From assembly GCA_910587905.1 (NCBI GenBank), contig CAJUOF010000203.1, positions 1-34,147 of the forward strand: a stretch of DNA of 34,147 nt, read 5' to 3'. The position numbers were made by a program, and so were the translations under genes. The stretch comes from an uncultured Lachnospiraceae bacterium (GTDB lineage: Bacteria; Bacillota_A; Clostridia; Lachnospirales; Lachnospiraceae). How positions within the stretch are numbered: the first letter of the stretch is position 1; every line of letters starts with the position of its first letter. The notes beneath the pieces were generated by a model that worked only from the letters and a program-made list of their open reading frames with translations, had not been told where the DNA came from and did no database searches. Of the stretch, positions 1-6,611 are shown one piece after another.

Positions 1-507
1 AGGTTCCTCCCGGTGGATATCGGCATCCAGGAGCCGAAGAGCTCCGTGTTTACTGACCTGAAGCCGGTGATCGGCCAGATCTGGGCAGAGGCGGTCCTGC
101 GCTGGAGGCTGGGGGAGAGCATCTACCCGGATGCCGAGATGGAGAAGCAGGCGGCCATGCAGCAGGAGGACCACATGCAGGAGGACCCAAGGGAGGGGAT
201 GGTGGAGGAGTTCCTCCGGATCCCGATCCCGCCTAACTGGTATTCTAAGGATCTGGAGCAGCGCCGGATCTATATCAGAGATGGCCATAAGACCTACCAG
301 GGCGGGACCGTGGAGCGCCGGAAGGTATGCGCTGCGGAGGTCTGGGCGGAATGCTTCGGCAAGTCCCTGGGGGAGATGACGAAGCGGGACACGCGGGAGA
401 TCAACGCCATTCTTGCCAGGCTGCTAAAGGAATGGAAAAGGGAATTATTGCGATTCTGGGTGTGTTACGGGGTACAAAGGGGGTTCTGTGAAAATGTTAC
501 ACCGTAA
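1..507 (+). CDS. VapE-type (virulence-associated E) phage/plasmid replication protein, C-terminal part
   Basis: The reading frame is open at the left edge and starts with RFLPVDIG, so the N-terminus lies outside the window; the GTG at 13 is internal. The segment with FLPVDIG, a conserved IWAEAV..W..GE stretch near the beginning, and a terminal YGVQRGF matches the C-terminal part of VapE-family proteins of phages and integrative elements. These resemble primase/helicase proteins that act in replication of the element. The Walker-type ATPase core is not in the window, so activity cannot be judged. The stop lies inside the first of a series of ATGTTAC motifs, consistent with a replication module. 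Family assignment is from sequence recognition; function is inferred. Confidence 0.8.
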   Translation, partial: RFLPVDIGIQEPKSSVFTDLKPVIGQIWAEAVLRWRLGESIYPDAEMEKQAAMQQEDHMQEDPREGMVEEFLRIPIPPNWYSKDLEQRRIYIRDGHKTYQGGTVERRKVCAAEVWAECFGKSLGEMTKRDTREINAILARLLKEWKRELLRFWVCYGVQRGFCENVTP

Positions 508-744
508 CATTCCGATTCGATACAGAATGTTACAATGTTACAGAATGTCACATCAAATGTTCCACCGAAAAGTCAATAAAATCAATGGTTTTTCCTCATT
601 TGTAACATTGTAACATTCTATTTACCAAAACAATAAAAAACGCCAATCAAGCGGATGAAGGCGAAAAAATACGCTTTGAAACGCCTTGTACCCTTGTTTT
701 CAATAGTCTAAGTGAAAAAGCGTAAAAAATGTTTCAAATGTTAC
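494..744. repeat. Iteron-like ATGTTAC/GTAACAT array with 19-bp inverted repeat
   Basis: The stretch between the VapE-like gene and the next ORFs is AT-rich compared with its surroundings. It holds seven exact ATGTTAC heptamers: direct at 494, 527, 535 and 738, inverted at 504, 602 and 610. Near matches (ATGTCAC, ATGTTCC) occur at 545 and 557. Positions 524-542 and 601-619 form a perfect 19-bp inverted repeat, each arm holding two heptamers 8 bp apart. Short regularly spaced sites next to a replication protein gene suggest a replication origin or an operator for an element-encoded DNA-binding protein. No large ORF lies in 508-764. Confidence 0.65.
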
Positions 745-764
745 CAGGGAGAGGAGGTGAGAGG

Positions 765-824
765 ATGGGCCGTATACATGCCCACATAGTTGCGACGTCG
801 CACGGGAAGGAGGTGAGGCTGTGA
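765..824 (+). CDS. Putative 19-residue peptide, coupled to next ORF
   Basis: An ATG at 765 follows a strong ribosome-binding site (GGGAGAGGAGGTGAG just upstream) and opens a 19-codon frame, MGRIHAHIVATSHGKEVRL. Its TGA overlaps the GTG start of the next gene (GTGA at 821-824), the classic arrangement for translational coupling. A perfect 12-bp palindrome, TGCGACGTCGCA (791-802), lies inside it. It may be a real small phage protein or only a leader peptide that loads ribosomes for the downstream gene. No family is recognised. Confidence 0.4.
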   Translation: MGRIHAHIVATSHGKEVRL

Positions 825-1021
825 GCGTGAAGCTCAGAGTGTCCTATGAGCGCCCGGAGGAGCTCAGGCGGGTCCTGCAGCTCCTCCACCCGGACGTGAA
901 GCGCTGGAAGGCGGCAGGGCAGACAGGGAGGTTCAAGCGGGCCTACGTGGAGCTGAGGGAGGGGAAGGAATCCGATGTTTCACCTGGTGCGGAGGCGGGG
1001 ACTCCAGAAAACCCCAGTTGA
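821..1021 (+). CDS. Small phage-associated hypothetical protein
   Basis: A 66-residue protein starting at GTG 821, chosen because GGGAAGGAGGTGAG sits immediately upstream and the start overlaps the stop of the 19-codon frame before it. The protein is charged (many R, K, E), has no membrane segment, and its N-terminal half looks helical (PEELRRVLQLLHPDVKRWK). I do not recognise a family. Position between a replication gene and capsid genes suggests a small element protein, possibly nucleic-acid binding. Its 3' end overlaps a repeat (1005-1029) related to 1070-1095. Confidence 0.55.
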   Translation: MSVKLRVSYERPEELRRVLQLLHPDVKRWKAAGQTGRFKRAYVELREGKESDVSPGAEAGTPENPS

Positions 1022-1095
1022 AAATGTTAGCAAATGTTAGTATCCGGGCACCGTTACGCGCAAAAACTTCAGAAAACTTCAGTTTGAAAATGTTA
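1005..1095 (+). repeat. Pair of imperfect 25/26-bp direct repeats upstream of the late promoter
   Basis: 1005-1029 and 1070-1095 share the pattern CAGAAAAC..CAGT(T)TGAAAATGTTA, differing by a few bases and one indel. Inside the second, AAAACTTCAG occurs twice in tandem (1063-1082). Both end in ATGTTA, as do ATGTTAG sites at 1024 and 1034, tying this block to the ATGTTAC array further upstream. It lies just before the promoter at 1099-1127, so it could be a binding site for an activator or repressor of the capsid genes. Confidence 0.45.
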
Positions 1096-1098
1096 TGG

Positions 1099-1127
1099 TT
1101 GCGGACGGGCGCCCAGTCTGGTATAAT
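1099..1127 (+). promoter_or_regulatory. Promoter for the capsid gene block
   Basis: TTGCGG (1099-1104), a 17-bp spacer and a perfect TATAAT (1122-1127). Predicted transcription start is near 1134, so the RNA would carry a leader of about 210 nt before the scaffold gene. Confidence 0.6.
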
Positions 1128-1133
1128 GGCCTC

Positions 1134-1260
1134 AGGGCAAACAGAATATCAGGAAGTTCCCCACGCTATCGTACTGCCAGGCGTGGAAGCCTTCGGGAGA
1201 ACGGCGCGGGAATCAGAGACCACAGGATTGCGGTTTCAGGTTCCCGCGCTTTTTTGCTTG
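1134..1260 (+). ncRNA. Structured leader RNA ending in an intrinsic terminator
   Basis: Downstream of the promoter, CCACGC (1161-1166) can pair with GCGTGG (1181-1186). A long hairpin follows: GCGCGGGAA (1204-1212) with TTCCCGCGC (1241-1249), an inner GAGACC/GGTTTC helix (1215-1220 with 1232-1237), then a T6 run (1250-1255). This is a good Rho-independent terminator placed about 90 bp before the scaffold gene, so capsid expression probably needs readthrough. I recall conserved RNA motifs named GP20-a and GP20-b reported upstream of phage GP20-type genes, but could not compare consensus structures. It is either a regulatory leader or a small RNA with its own promoter and terminator. Confidence 0.6.
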
Positions 1261-1347
1261 CCCTTCTCTCCTCAACCCGGCAGGCGGCGGGGGAAATCCG
1301 CCTGGTCATCAGGCCCACAGGGCATAAAACAGGAAAGGAAGACAGAT

Positions 1348-1812
1348 ATGGAAACGAACACGAATGCAGGACAGGAGCCCCAGATCGGGAACGAAGGGGC
1401 TGAGAACGTACAGGGCACGCAGGAAGGGAAGGAGCAGAAGCTCTTCACCCAGGAAGAGGTGAATGGCTTCGTGCAGTCCCGCCTCACCCGTTACAGGGGG
1501 CAGACGGAGAAAGAGGTCCGGAAAGAGTATGACCAGAAGCTCCAGGAGCTGCAGGCCAGGGAGATGAGGCTCCTGGTGAAGGAGCGGCTCCATGACCGGG
1601 ATATGCCGCGGGAGCTGGCCGACATCATCACCTGTACGGACGAGGACGACCTAGACAGCAAGCTGGATGCTTTACAGAAAATATACGGCGGGAAGGGACC
1701 CGCCAGGACAGAGCAGCCCACGGGCTTCCGGATCGGGGCGCCCGGGAACGGCCATCCGCTCACCGGGCCCGATCCGGTCCGGGAGGCCATGGGGCTCAAT
1801 AGAAAGGAATGA
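1348..1812 (+). CDS. Phage capsid scaffold protein (GP20/DUF4355-like)
   Basis: The frame is open from 1018, but the likely start is ATG 1348: AGGAAAGGA lies 9 bp upstream, and everything before it is promoter and structured leader. The 154-residue product is charged and mostly helical, with FTQEEVNGFVQSRL followed by a predicted coiled coil (KEVRKEYDQKLQELQAREM) and a C-terminal part ending in DPVREAMGL, the usual layout of tailed-phage scaffolds. Scaffolds guide assembly of capsid subunits and are then removed. The major capsid gene follows after 7 bp, as expected. Exact subfamily is uncertain. Confidence 0.8.
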   Translation: METNTNAGQEPQIGNEGAENVQGTQEGKEQKLFTQEEVNGFVQSRLTRYRGQTEKEVRKEYDQKLQELQAREMRLLVKERLHDRDMPRELADIITCTDEDDLDSKLDALQKIYGGKGPARTEQPTGFRIGAPGNGHPLTGPDPVREAMGLNRKE

Positions 1813-1819
1813 TGAATGA

Positions 1820-2695
1820 ATGGCTGTTGAATTAGTAACCAGATACCTGCCCTACGTGGACGAGCTGTTCGCCACGGAGAGCAAGAAGTCCCTGCCCACC
1901 AACAATGATTTCAGCTGGAACGGGGCGCATACGATCAAGGTTTATAAGGTGACCACTTCGGACATGAACGATTACGGCCGCAAGGGGCCTGCCGAAGGGA
2001 ACTGGTCCCGGTACGGCGTCGTACAGGGGCTTGACGCCACCACGGAGGAGTTCACGCTTAAGAAGGACCGGTCCTTCACATTCGCAATCGACAAGCTGGA
2101 CAAGGACGAGACGGGCGGCCAGCTGGCGGCGGCTTCGGCCCTGGCCAGGCAGATCAGGGAGAAGGTGATCCCGGAGGTGGACACCTACGTGTACAGTGTC
2201 ATGACGGCGAATGCCGGCCACAAGCCTGCTGCCGTCACCCTGACCTCCGAGAACATCTATGACGAGATCGTCAAGGCCAATACCGCCCTGGACAACGCCG
2301 AGGTTCCAGAGACCGGACGCATACTCGTGGTCACGCCTGACATCTACCAGCTGATGAAGAAGTGCAAGGACATTACGATGGAGACCAACATCGGGAATGA
2401 CATGCGGATCCGGGGTGTGATCGCAAACCTGGACGGCTGCGTGGTGGTCAAGGTCCCCGCGGTCCGCCTGGCAAAGGATTTCGGTTTCCTGGTCGCCCAT
2501 CCGTGCGCAACGGCGGCGCCGACGAAGCTGGAAGACTACAAGACGCATCAGGACCCGCCCGGCATCAGTGGCGAGCTGGTAGAAGGCCGTGTCTGTTATG
2601 ACGCCTTCGTGCTGGACAACAAAAAGAAGGCGATCTACTACCAGGCGGCCAAGGCTGCCACAGAGCAGACAGGGCAGACGACGCCGGCAGCCTGA
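1820..2695 (+). CDS. Phage major capsid protein
   Basis: A 291-residue protein directly after the scaffold gene. The N-terminus MAVELVTRYLPYVDELF, the turn pattern around NDFSWNGAHTIKVYK, and the ending VCYDAFVLDNKKKAIYY resemble major capsid proteins of Firmicutes siphophages with an HK97-like fold. It would form the shell of the phage head. The frame is complete with no sign of decay. Only scaffold and capsid remain of a head module here: no portal, terminase or head-tail connector is visible upstream or downstream, which is unusual for a working phage. Confidence 0.85.
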   Translation: MAVELVTRYLPYVDELFATESKKSLPTNNDFSWNGAHTIKVYKVTTSDMNDYGRKGPAEGNWSRYGVVQGLDATTEEFTLKKDRSFTFAIDKLDKDETGGQLAAASALARQIREKVIPEVDTYVYSVMTANAGHKPAAVTLTSENIYDEIVKANTALDNAEVPETGRILVVTPDIYQLMKKCKDITMETNIGNDMRIRGVIANLDGCVVVKVPAVRLAKDFGFLVAHPCATAAPTKLEDYKTHQDPPGISGELVEGRVCYDAFVLDNKKKAIYYQAAKAATEQTGQTTPAA

Positions 2696-2739
2696 GTAGC
2701 CGGATAAAAGTATCAGTTTACCAACAATTGGATCGGGGC

Positions 2740-2772
2740 GCCCCGGGCAGAGTATCCTCCGCTGCCTGGGGC
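2740..2772 (+). other. GC-rich hairpin between capsid and sigma-factor genes
   Basis: GCCCCGGGCAG (2740-2750) pairs with CTGCCTGGGGC (2762-2772) over 11 bp with one G-T pair and an 11-nt loop. No T-run follows, so it is not a clear terminator. It may protect the 3' end of the capsid message or pause polymerase. It sits 28 bp before the sigma-factor start. Confidence 0.45.
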
Positions 2773-2800
2773 GTTCTGGACTTCGGGGGGAGGCGGCCAT

Positions 2801-3646
2801 ATGGAGAATGAACATCTGGTGCTCCGGATCCGGGCCGGGGAAGACGTGGCGGAGAACATGCTGGGCCTGATCGTGAAGCTTGCCCGGTCCTTCGGCTCCA
2901 GGGGAGAGGCCGAGGATCTGGAGCAAGAGGGATATATTGCCCTCTGCAACGCCGTGAGGGCTTACAGGCCGGAAGAAGGCACACCGTTCGCTTCTTATGC
3001 GGCGTACTGGATCAGACAGGGCATGGGCCGCTACCTGGAGAACTGCGGGCGCCCGGTCCGGATCCCGTCCGGCCAGGCGGGGCTCATGCGGAAATACCGC
3101 CGCGTATGCTCCGAATTCCAAAAGGAATTTGGCCGTGACCCTTCCGATCGGGAAGCTGCGTGCGCCCTGGGCATCCCTCACGGGCACTTGGAGAGGCTTA
3201 GGCAGGACGCGCTCATGGGGAGCGTGGGGAGCCTGGACATTCCGGTGGGGGACGAGGGGGAGACCACCCTGGGGGAGCTCCAGGCGGCCCCGGGGGACCT
3301 GGAAACGGACGTAGTCGAAGAAGTGAACCGGAAGGAGCTTAAGGCCGCCCTGTGGGGCGCTGTGGACACCCTGGAGGCAGGCCAGCGCCGGGCGGTCATC
3401 TGTAAGTACCGGGACGGGCTCAGAAATGAGCTGGTTGGGGAGCGGCTTGGGATCACGGGGAAGGAGGCCGGGCGCCTGGTGGACAAGGGCCTCCGGGAGC
3501 TTCGGAAGCCGGAGAGGCTGGACCGGATCCGGCCGTACCTGGACGGCTGGCGGTATTCCTCCGGGATGAAGGGGACCGGCGCCGAGACCTTCAAAAGGAC
3601 TTGGACCAGCGCGACGGAACGGACGGCACTCCGGTATGTGCGGTAG
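2801..3646 (+). CDS. Phage-encoded sigma-70 family RNA polymerase sigma factor
   Basis: A 281-residue protein. Residues about 22-85 match sigma region 2, including AEDLEQEGYIALCNAVRAY and TPFASYAAYWIRQGM. A region-3-like helical segment follows (FQKEFGRDPSDREAACALG, about 107-125), then a C-terminal region-4-like helix-turn-helix (ERLGITGKEAGRLVDKGLREL). The start at 2801 has GGGGGAGGC upstream. It probably directs host RNA polymerase to element promoters. Sigma-like regulators are common in clostridial prophages and integrative elements, usually elsewhere than directly after a capsid gene. The last 40 residues have no clear family match and may be element-specific. Confidence 0.85.
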   Translation: MENEHLVLRIRAGEDVAENMLGLIVKLARSFGSRGEAEDLEQEGYIALCNAVRAYRPEEGTPFASYAAYWIRQGMGRYLENCGRPVRIPSGQAGLMRKYRRVCSEFQKEFGRDPSDREAACALGIPHGHLERLRQDALMGSVGSLDIPVGDEGETTLGELQAAPGDLETDVVEEVNRKELKAALWGAVDTLEAGQRRAVICKYRDGLRNELVGERLGITGKEAGRLVDKGLRELRKPERLDRIRPYLDGWRYSSGMKGTGAETFKRTWTSATERTALRYVR

Positions 3647-3705
3647 TCCCCATATAGTCCCCAGGAGGGAGAAAACAGAGGGAAATGAGATATGTCCTGA
3701 ACATG

Positions 3706-3741
3706 AAAAGAGCCCGGAAACCTTGTATTTCCGGGCTCTTT
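3706..3741 (-). terminator. Terminator of tRNA-Ala
   Basis: AAAGAGCCCGGAAA pairs with TTTCCGGGCTCTTT around a 7-nt loop, with T-runs on both strands, so it can act in both directions and also closes the phage block. Its sequence is nearly the same as the terminator at 31752-31784 downstream of the other tRNA locus. Confidence 0.85.
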
Positions 3742-3745
3742 CTGA

Positions 3746-3818
3746 TGGAGCATAGGGGATTCGAACCCCTGGCCTCAACAATGCGAATGTTGCGCGCTCC
3801 CAACTGCGCTAATGCCCC
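3746..3818 (-). tRNA. tRNA-Ala (anticodon CGC)
   Basis: Minus-strand 73-nt cloverleaf. The acceptor stem GGGGCAT/ATGCTCC includes the G3-U70 pair that marks alanine tRNAs. The D-arm is GCGC/GCGC, the anticodon stem CAACA/TGTTG with loop TTCGCAT gives anticodon CGC for GCG codons, and the T-arm is AGGGG-TTCGAAT-CCCCT. CCA is not encoded. Its 3' end faces the phage block, the usual side for an element integrated at a tRNA, but no second copy of the 3' end was seen in this window. Confidence 0.93.
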
Positions 3819-3933
3819 GTACATTTATCCATTCTATCACAACTTTGGAAAATGTAAAGAGTTTTTTTCATAATTCAGCAAATTTTTCGCCCCCGGTACC
3901 AGCAGGGGGCCGTCTTACAGACAGGATCCCGGA

Positions 3934-4914
3934 TCAACGAGACGGCATTCCCGCCAGAGCGTCCAGGATCAGCTTTCTGATGTAATCTTTCTGATACCGT
4001 CCCAGCACCGGCAGATGGTCATTGCCGATAAAGCCGCCTCCCATCAAGGCATGGCCGCCCCCGTTTCCCACTTCCTTCAGGGCCGTATGGAGCAGGTTTC
4101 CGGCATGGATGTCCGGATCCTCCGAGCGGACGGAGAGCTTCACGCCGTTCTTCCGGAACGAGAACACGACCGCCACTTCCACCTCGACCAGGGAGAGGAT
4201 GAAATCCGAAATCACGGCCACCAAGGCATCCGGACACGGGAACGGGATACCGGAGAATCCCACCTTGTCGTAGAGCTCAATGCTCTCGATGGCCGCCCCA
4301 TATGCTTTCAGGTCGGTAAACTCCATATTATTCCGTTCCAGGTCCGACAGCTTTTCCTGGTCGCAGAGCGGGAACAGGTATCCGAACATTTTAATATCCA
4401 GTTCCGTGACGCCCCTTGTAAACTGCAGGGTATCCATTTTCAGCCCGTATAGCAACGCCGTCGCCGTGTCCCGGTCAGGTGCATTCCCCGACAGGGCATA
4501 AAGCTCTGCAATCAGGGATGCGCACGCCCCGGTGATGCGCACATCCTGATACTGGTATTCGACCGGGGCAAAGGTCGGATGATGGTCGATGCAGGCGACC
4601 TCCTCCCCCACGAGATCCGTCACGTTTCCCCCGTGCTTCTGGGTGTCCACACAGATGATCCGGTCCGTCTCCTGCATGCTCCCTGCCAGACTCTCGTAAG
4701 GCGACATCCAGATCCGGAAAGCGTCCAGCATCTTGGACGCGCTCAGTTTGTCTATCTTCCCATCATAGCAGAGTGTCGCTCCCACTCCGTAAATTCGCAA
4801 AAGCTTCTGCAGGCCGTAAGCCGAAGCGATGGCGTCCGGGTCCGGAAAGTTGTGGGTCTGGATATAAACAGCGTGTCCCTGGCACAATTCGACCAGCTTC
4901 CTGATATCAGTCAT
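3934..4914 (-). CDS. DHH family phosphoesterase (NrnA-like nanoRNase/pAp phosphatase candidate)
   Basis: A 326-residue cytoplasmic protein with the DHH/DHHA1 layout: motif I HNFPDPDA (residues 21-28), an Asp in CVDTQ (D90), the DHH triad (D110-H111-H112), and a C-terminal DHHA1 glycine motif GNGGGHALMGGG. These residues bind two metal ions for phosphodiester cleavage. Length and layout fit NrnA-type enzymes that degrade very short RNAs or cyclic-dinucleotide products, or remove phosphate from pAp; which of these is not determinable here. The start has GGAGAGAGCC upstream. It appears monocistronic, with a tRNA downstream. Confidence 0.85.
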   Translation of the reverse strand: MTDIRKLVELCQGHAVYIQTHNFPDPDAIASAYGLQKLLRIYGVGATLCYDGKIDKLSASKMLDAFRIWMSPYESLAGSMQETDRIICVDTQKHGGNVTDLVGEEVACIDHHPTFAPVEYQYQDVRITGACASLIAELYALSGNAPDRDTATALLYGLKMDTLQFTRGVTELDIKMFGYLFPLCDQEKLSDLERNNMEFTDLKAYGAAIESIELYDKVGFSGIPFPCPDALVAVISDFILSLVEVEVAVVFSFRKNGVKLSVRSEDPDIHAGNLLHTALKEVGNGGGHALMGGGFIGNDHLPVLGRYQKDYIRKLILDALAGMPSR

Positions 4915-5193
4915 GGCTCTCTCCTGTCATGCTCACAAGCATGCTTATCCTCACGGGTATATCTCCTGAATCCGCATCATACATACCCTGTATTTTACCA
5001 CCTTTTCCTTCGTCTGCCAATAGATGTTGGAAATATGGGATCAAAAGGGAAGGGGGCCGAAATAGGAAAAACGGGCCGGCCGTCTTCCTGCCGATGCAGT
5101 CACGTGGATTGATTGCGGGAAGTCCCAATTTTGCCGGACAAGCCCCCGGACAAAGGATTGGAAAGAACATCTCTGTCGGCTACGCGTCAATCT
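4915..5193. other. Intergenic region without convincing gene
   Basis: This gap lies between dacF-like and the DHH gene, both on the minus strand. Overlapping short frames on both strands lack ribosome-binding sites and recognisable composition. A minus-strand TATGAT-like hexamer near 4970 could be part of the DHH promoter, but there is no good -35 partner. I see no clear terminator. Confidence 0.4.
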
Positions 5194-6555
5194 TCATTCC
5201 GCAAGCATCATCTCTTCCCACATCCATTTGAGGTAATCCCCGTATCCGGCGGGCTCCACCGATTCCGCCGCCAGGATATCCACGGTCCCCAAGGTCTTCC
5301 CGTTCAGGGTGTAGGTCAGGCTTCCCACAATATCTCCTTCTGTCACCGGGGCCGTCAGGCTCTCCGGCAGGGTGACGGTCCGCTCCACGGCGGAGAAATC
5401 CTCCCCGTTCATCCCCAGGTAAGAAAATTCCCCTCCATAGCGAAGAGCCGTCTCCGGCGTCACGCCCATAGCGACGGGAAGCTTCGGAAGGGGCTCCCTG
5501 GCTTCGTCGTTATCCCGGAAGAGCCTGCAGCCGGCAAAGCCGTAATTTAAAAGGCTGGCCGCCTCCGAAAACCGCACCTTGTAGTCCGGCGCCGCCATGA
5601 CCACGGCGATCAGCTCCACGCCGTCCTTTTTGGCCGTGGCCGACAGGCAGTATTTCGCCAGGCTGGTGCTGCCGGTCTTTAACCCGGTCACCGTGAAGGA
5701 ATTGCTCATCTTCAACAGCTTGTTGGTGTTGGACAGGCAGAACTCGCTGCTCCCCTTATTCGTCACATGGGTCATGTTTTCCATCCAGATGGTGCTGTAA
5801 TTTTCGATCTCCGGGTAATTGGTGATCAGCTCTCTGCTCATGATCGCCACGTCCCGGGCGGAGGTCAGATGGGTCGCCGAGTCCGTCAGGCCGCAGCAAT
5901 CCTCAAAATTCGTCTGAGTCATCCCAAGGGCCTTCGCCCGCTCGTTCATCATCCGCACGAACTCCGATTCGCTTCCCGCTATGTATTCCGCCATGGTCAC
6001 CGCCGCGTCGTTCCCGGAGGCGATGACGATGCATTTGATCAGGGTCTCCACCGTCTGGCTCTCCCCCTCCTCCAAAAACACCTGGGAGCCTCCCATGGAT
6101 TTGGCATAGGCGCTGGTGGTCGCCTGGTCGCCCAGCGCGATCTTGCCGTCCCGAATGGCGTCAAAGATCAGGATCAGCGTCATGATCTTCGTGATGCTGG
6201 CCGGACGCAGGGCCTCGTCTGCGTTTTTTTCATAGATCACCGTCCCCGTGGAGGCTTCCATCAAAATAGCGGAGTGGGCCGTAATCCCCAGATCTGCCTG
6301 CTGCCCGCCAGACGCCCCCGGCTGCGCTTCCTCACCTCCTGCCGCCCCTGGCTGCACTTCTGCTTCCGTATGCCCCTCCGTTCCCGTCTGTACTTCCGTC
6401 TCACTCTCCGCCTCCGACTGCCCCCCTGCCGCCTCCGTCTCCGGAGACAACAAAAACGGCCGTCCCCCTTCTGCCGCCAGCACCGGACACCACAAAGAAA
6501 GCGCCAGGCAAAGCGACAAAAGGAACACTGCCATTCGTTGAAATGATCGTTTCAT
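5194..6555 (-). CDS. D-alanyl-D-alanine carboxypeptidase (DacF/PBP5-type, S11 family)
   Basis: Residues 1-28 form a signal peptide (KR followed by a hydrophobic stretch ending VLAA). Residues about 29-90 are a low-complexity linker rich in Glu, Gly and Ala. The catalytic domain carries all three motifs: S120-I-T-K123 with the nucleophile Ser, S180-G-N, and K293-T-G. The enzyme trims the terminal D-Ala from peptidoglycan stem peptides outside the membrane. A C-terminal beta domain follows, ending in a possible amphipathic helix (DYLKWMWEEMM) that could bind the membrane. The acidic linker is longer than usual. Paralogues in spore formers act in vegetative or spore-cortex wall; which role applies is unknown. 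Confidence 0.92.
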   Translation of the reverse strand: MKRSFQRMAVFLLSLCLALSLWCPVLAAEGGRPFLLSPETEAAGGQSEAESETEVQTGTEGHTEAEVQPGAAGGEEAQPGASGGQQADLGITAHSAILMEASTGTVIYEKNADEALRPASITKIMTLILIFDAIRDGKIALGDQATTSAYAKSMGGSQVFLEEGESQTVETLIKCIVIASGNDAAVTMAEYIAGSESEFVRMMNERAKALGMTQTNFEDCCGLTDSATHLTSARDVAIMSRELITNYPEIENYSTIWMENMTHVTNKGSSEFCLSNTNKLLKMSNSFTVTGLKTGSTSLAKYCLSATAKKDGVELIAVVMAAPDYKVRFSEAASLLNYGFAGCRLFRDNDEAREPLPKLPVAMGVTPETALRYGGEFSYLGMNGEDFSAVERTVTLPESLTAPVTEGDIVGSLTYTLNGKTLGTVDILAAESVEPAGYGDYLKWMWEEMMLAE

Positions 6556-6611
6556 AAAATCTGCTCCGTGGTCTCCTCATTCCTTCTATATTTATGAGGC
6601 CCGGGCAGATT

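Noticed and set aside
1018..1347. N-terminal extension of the scaffold gene
   Set aside because: The open frame from 1018 covers a promoter, hairpins and a terminator and has no ribosome-binding site; the ATG at 1348 does.
3746..3770. tRNA-Ala 3' end as attachment site of the phage block
   Set aside because: Position is suggestive, but no second copy of this sequence and no integrase were seen in the window.
1832..3781. 649-codon minus-strand frame
   Set aside because: Antisense to the capsid and sigma-factor genes, rich in Arg, Pro and His as expected for GC-rich shadows, and no ribosome-binding site.
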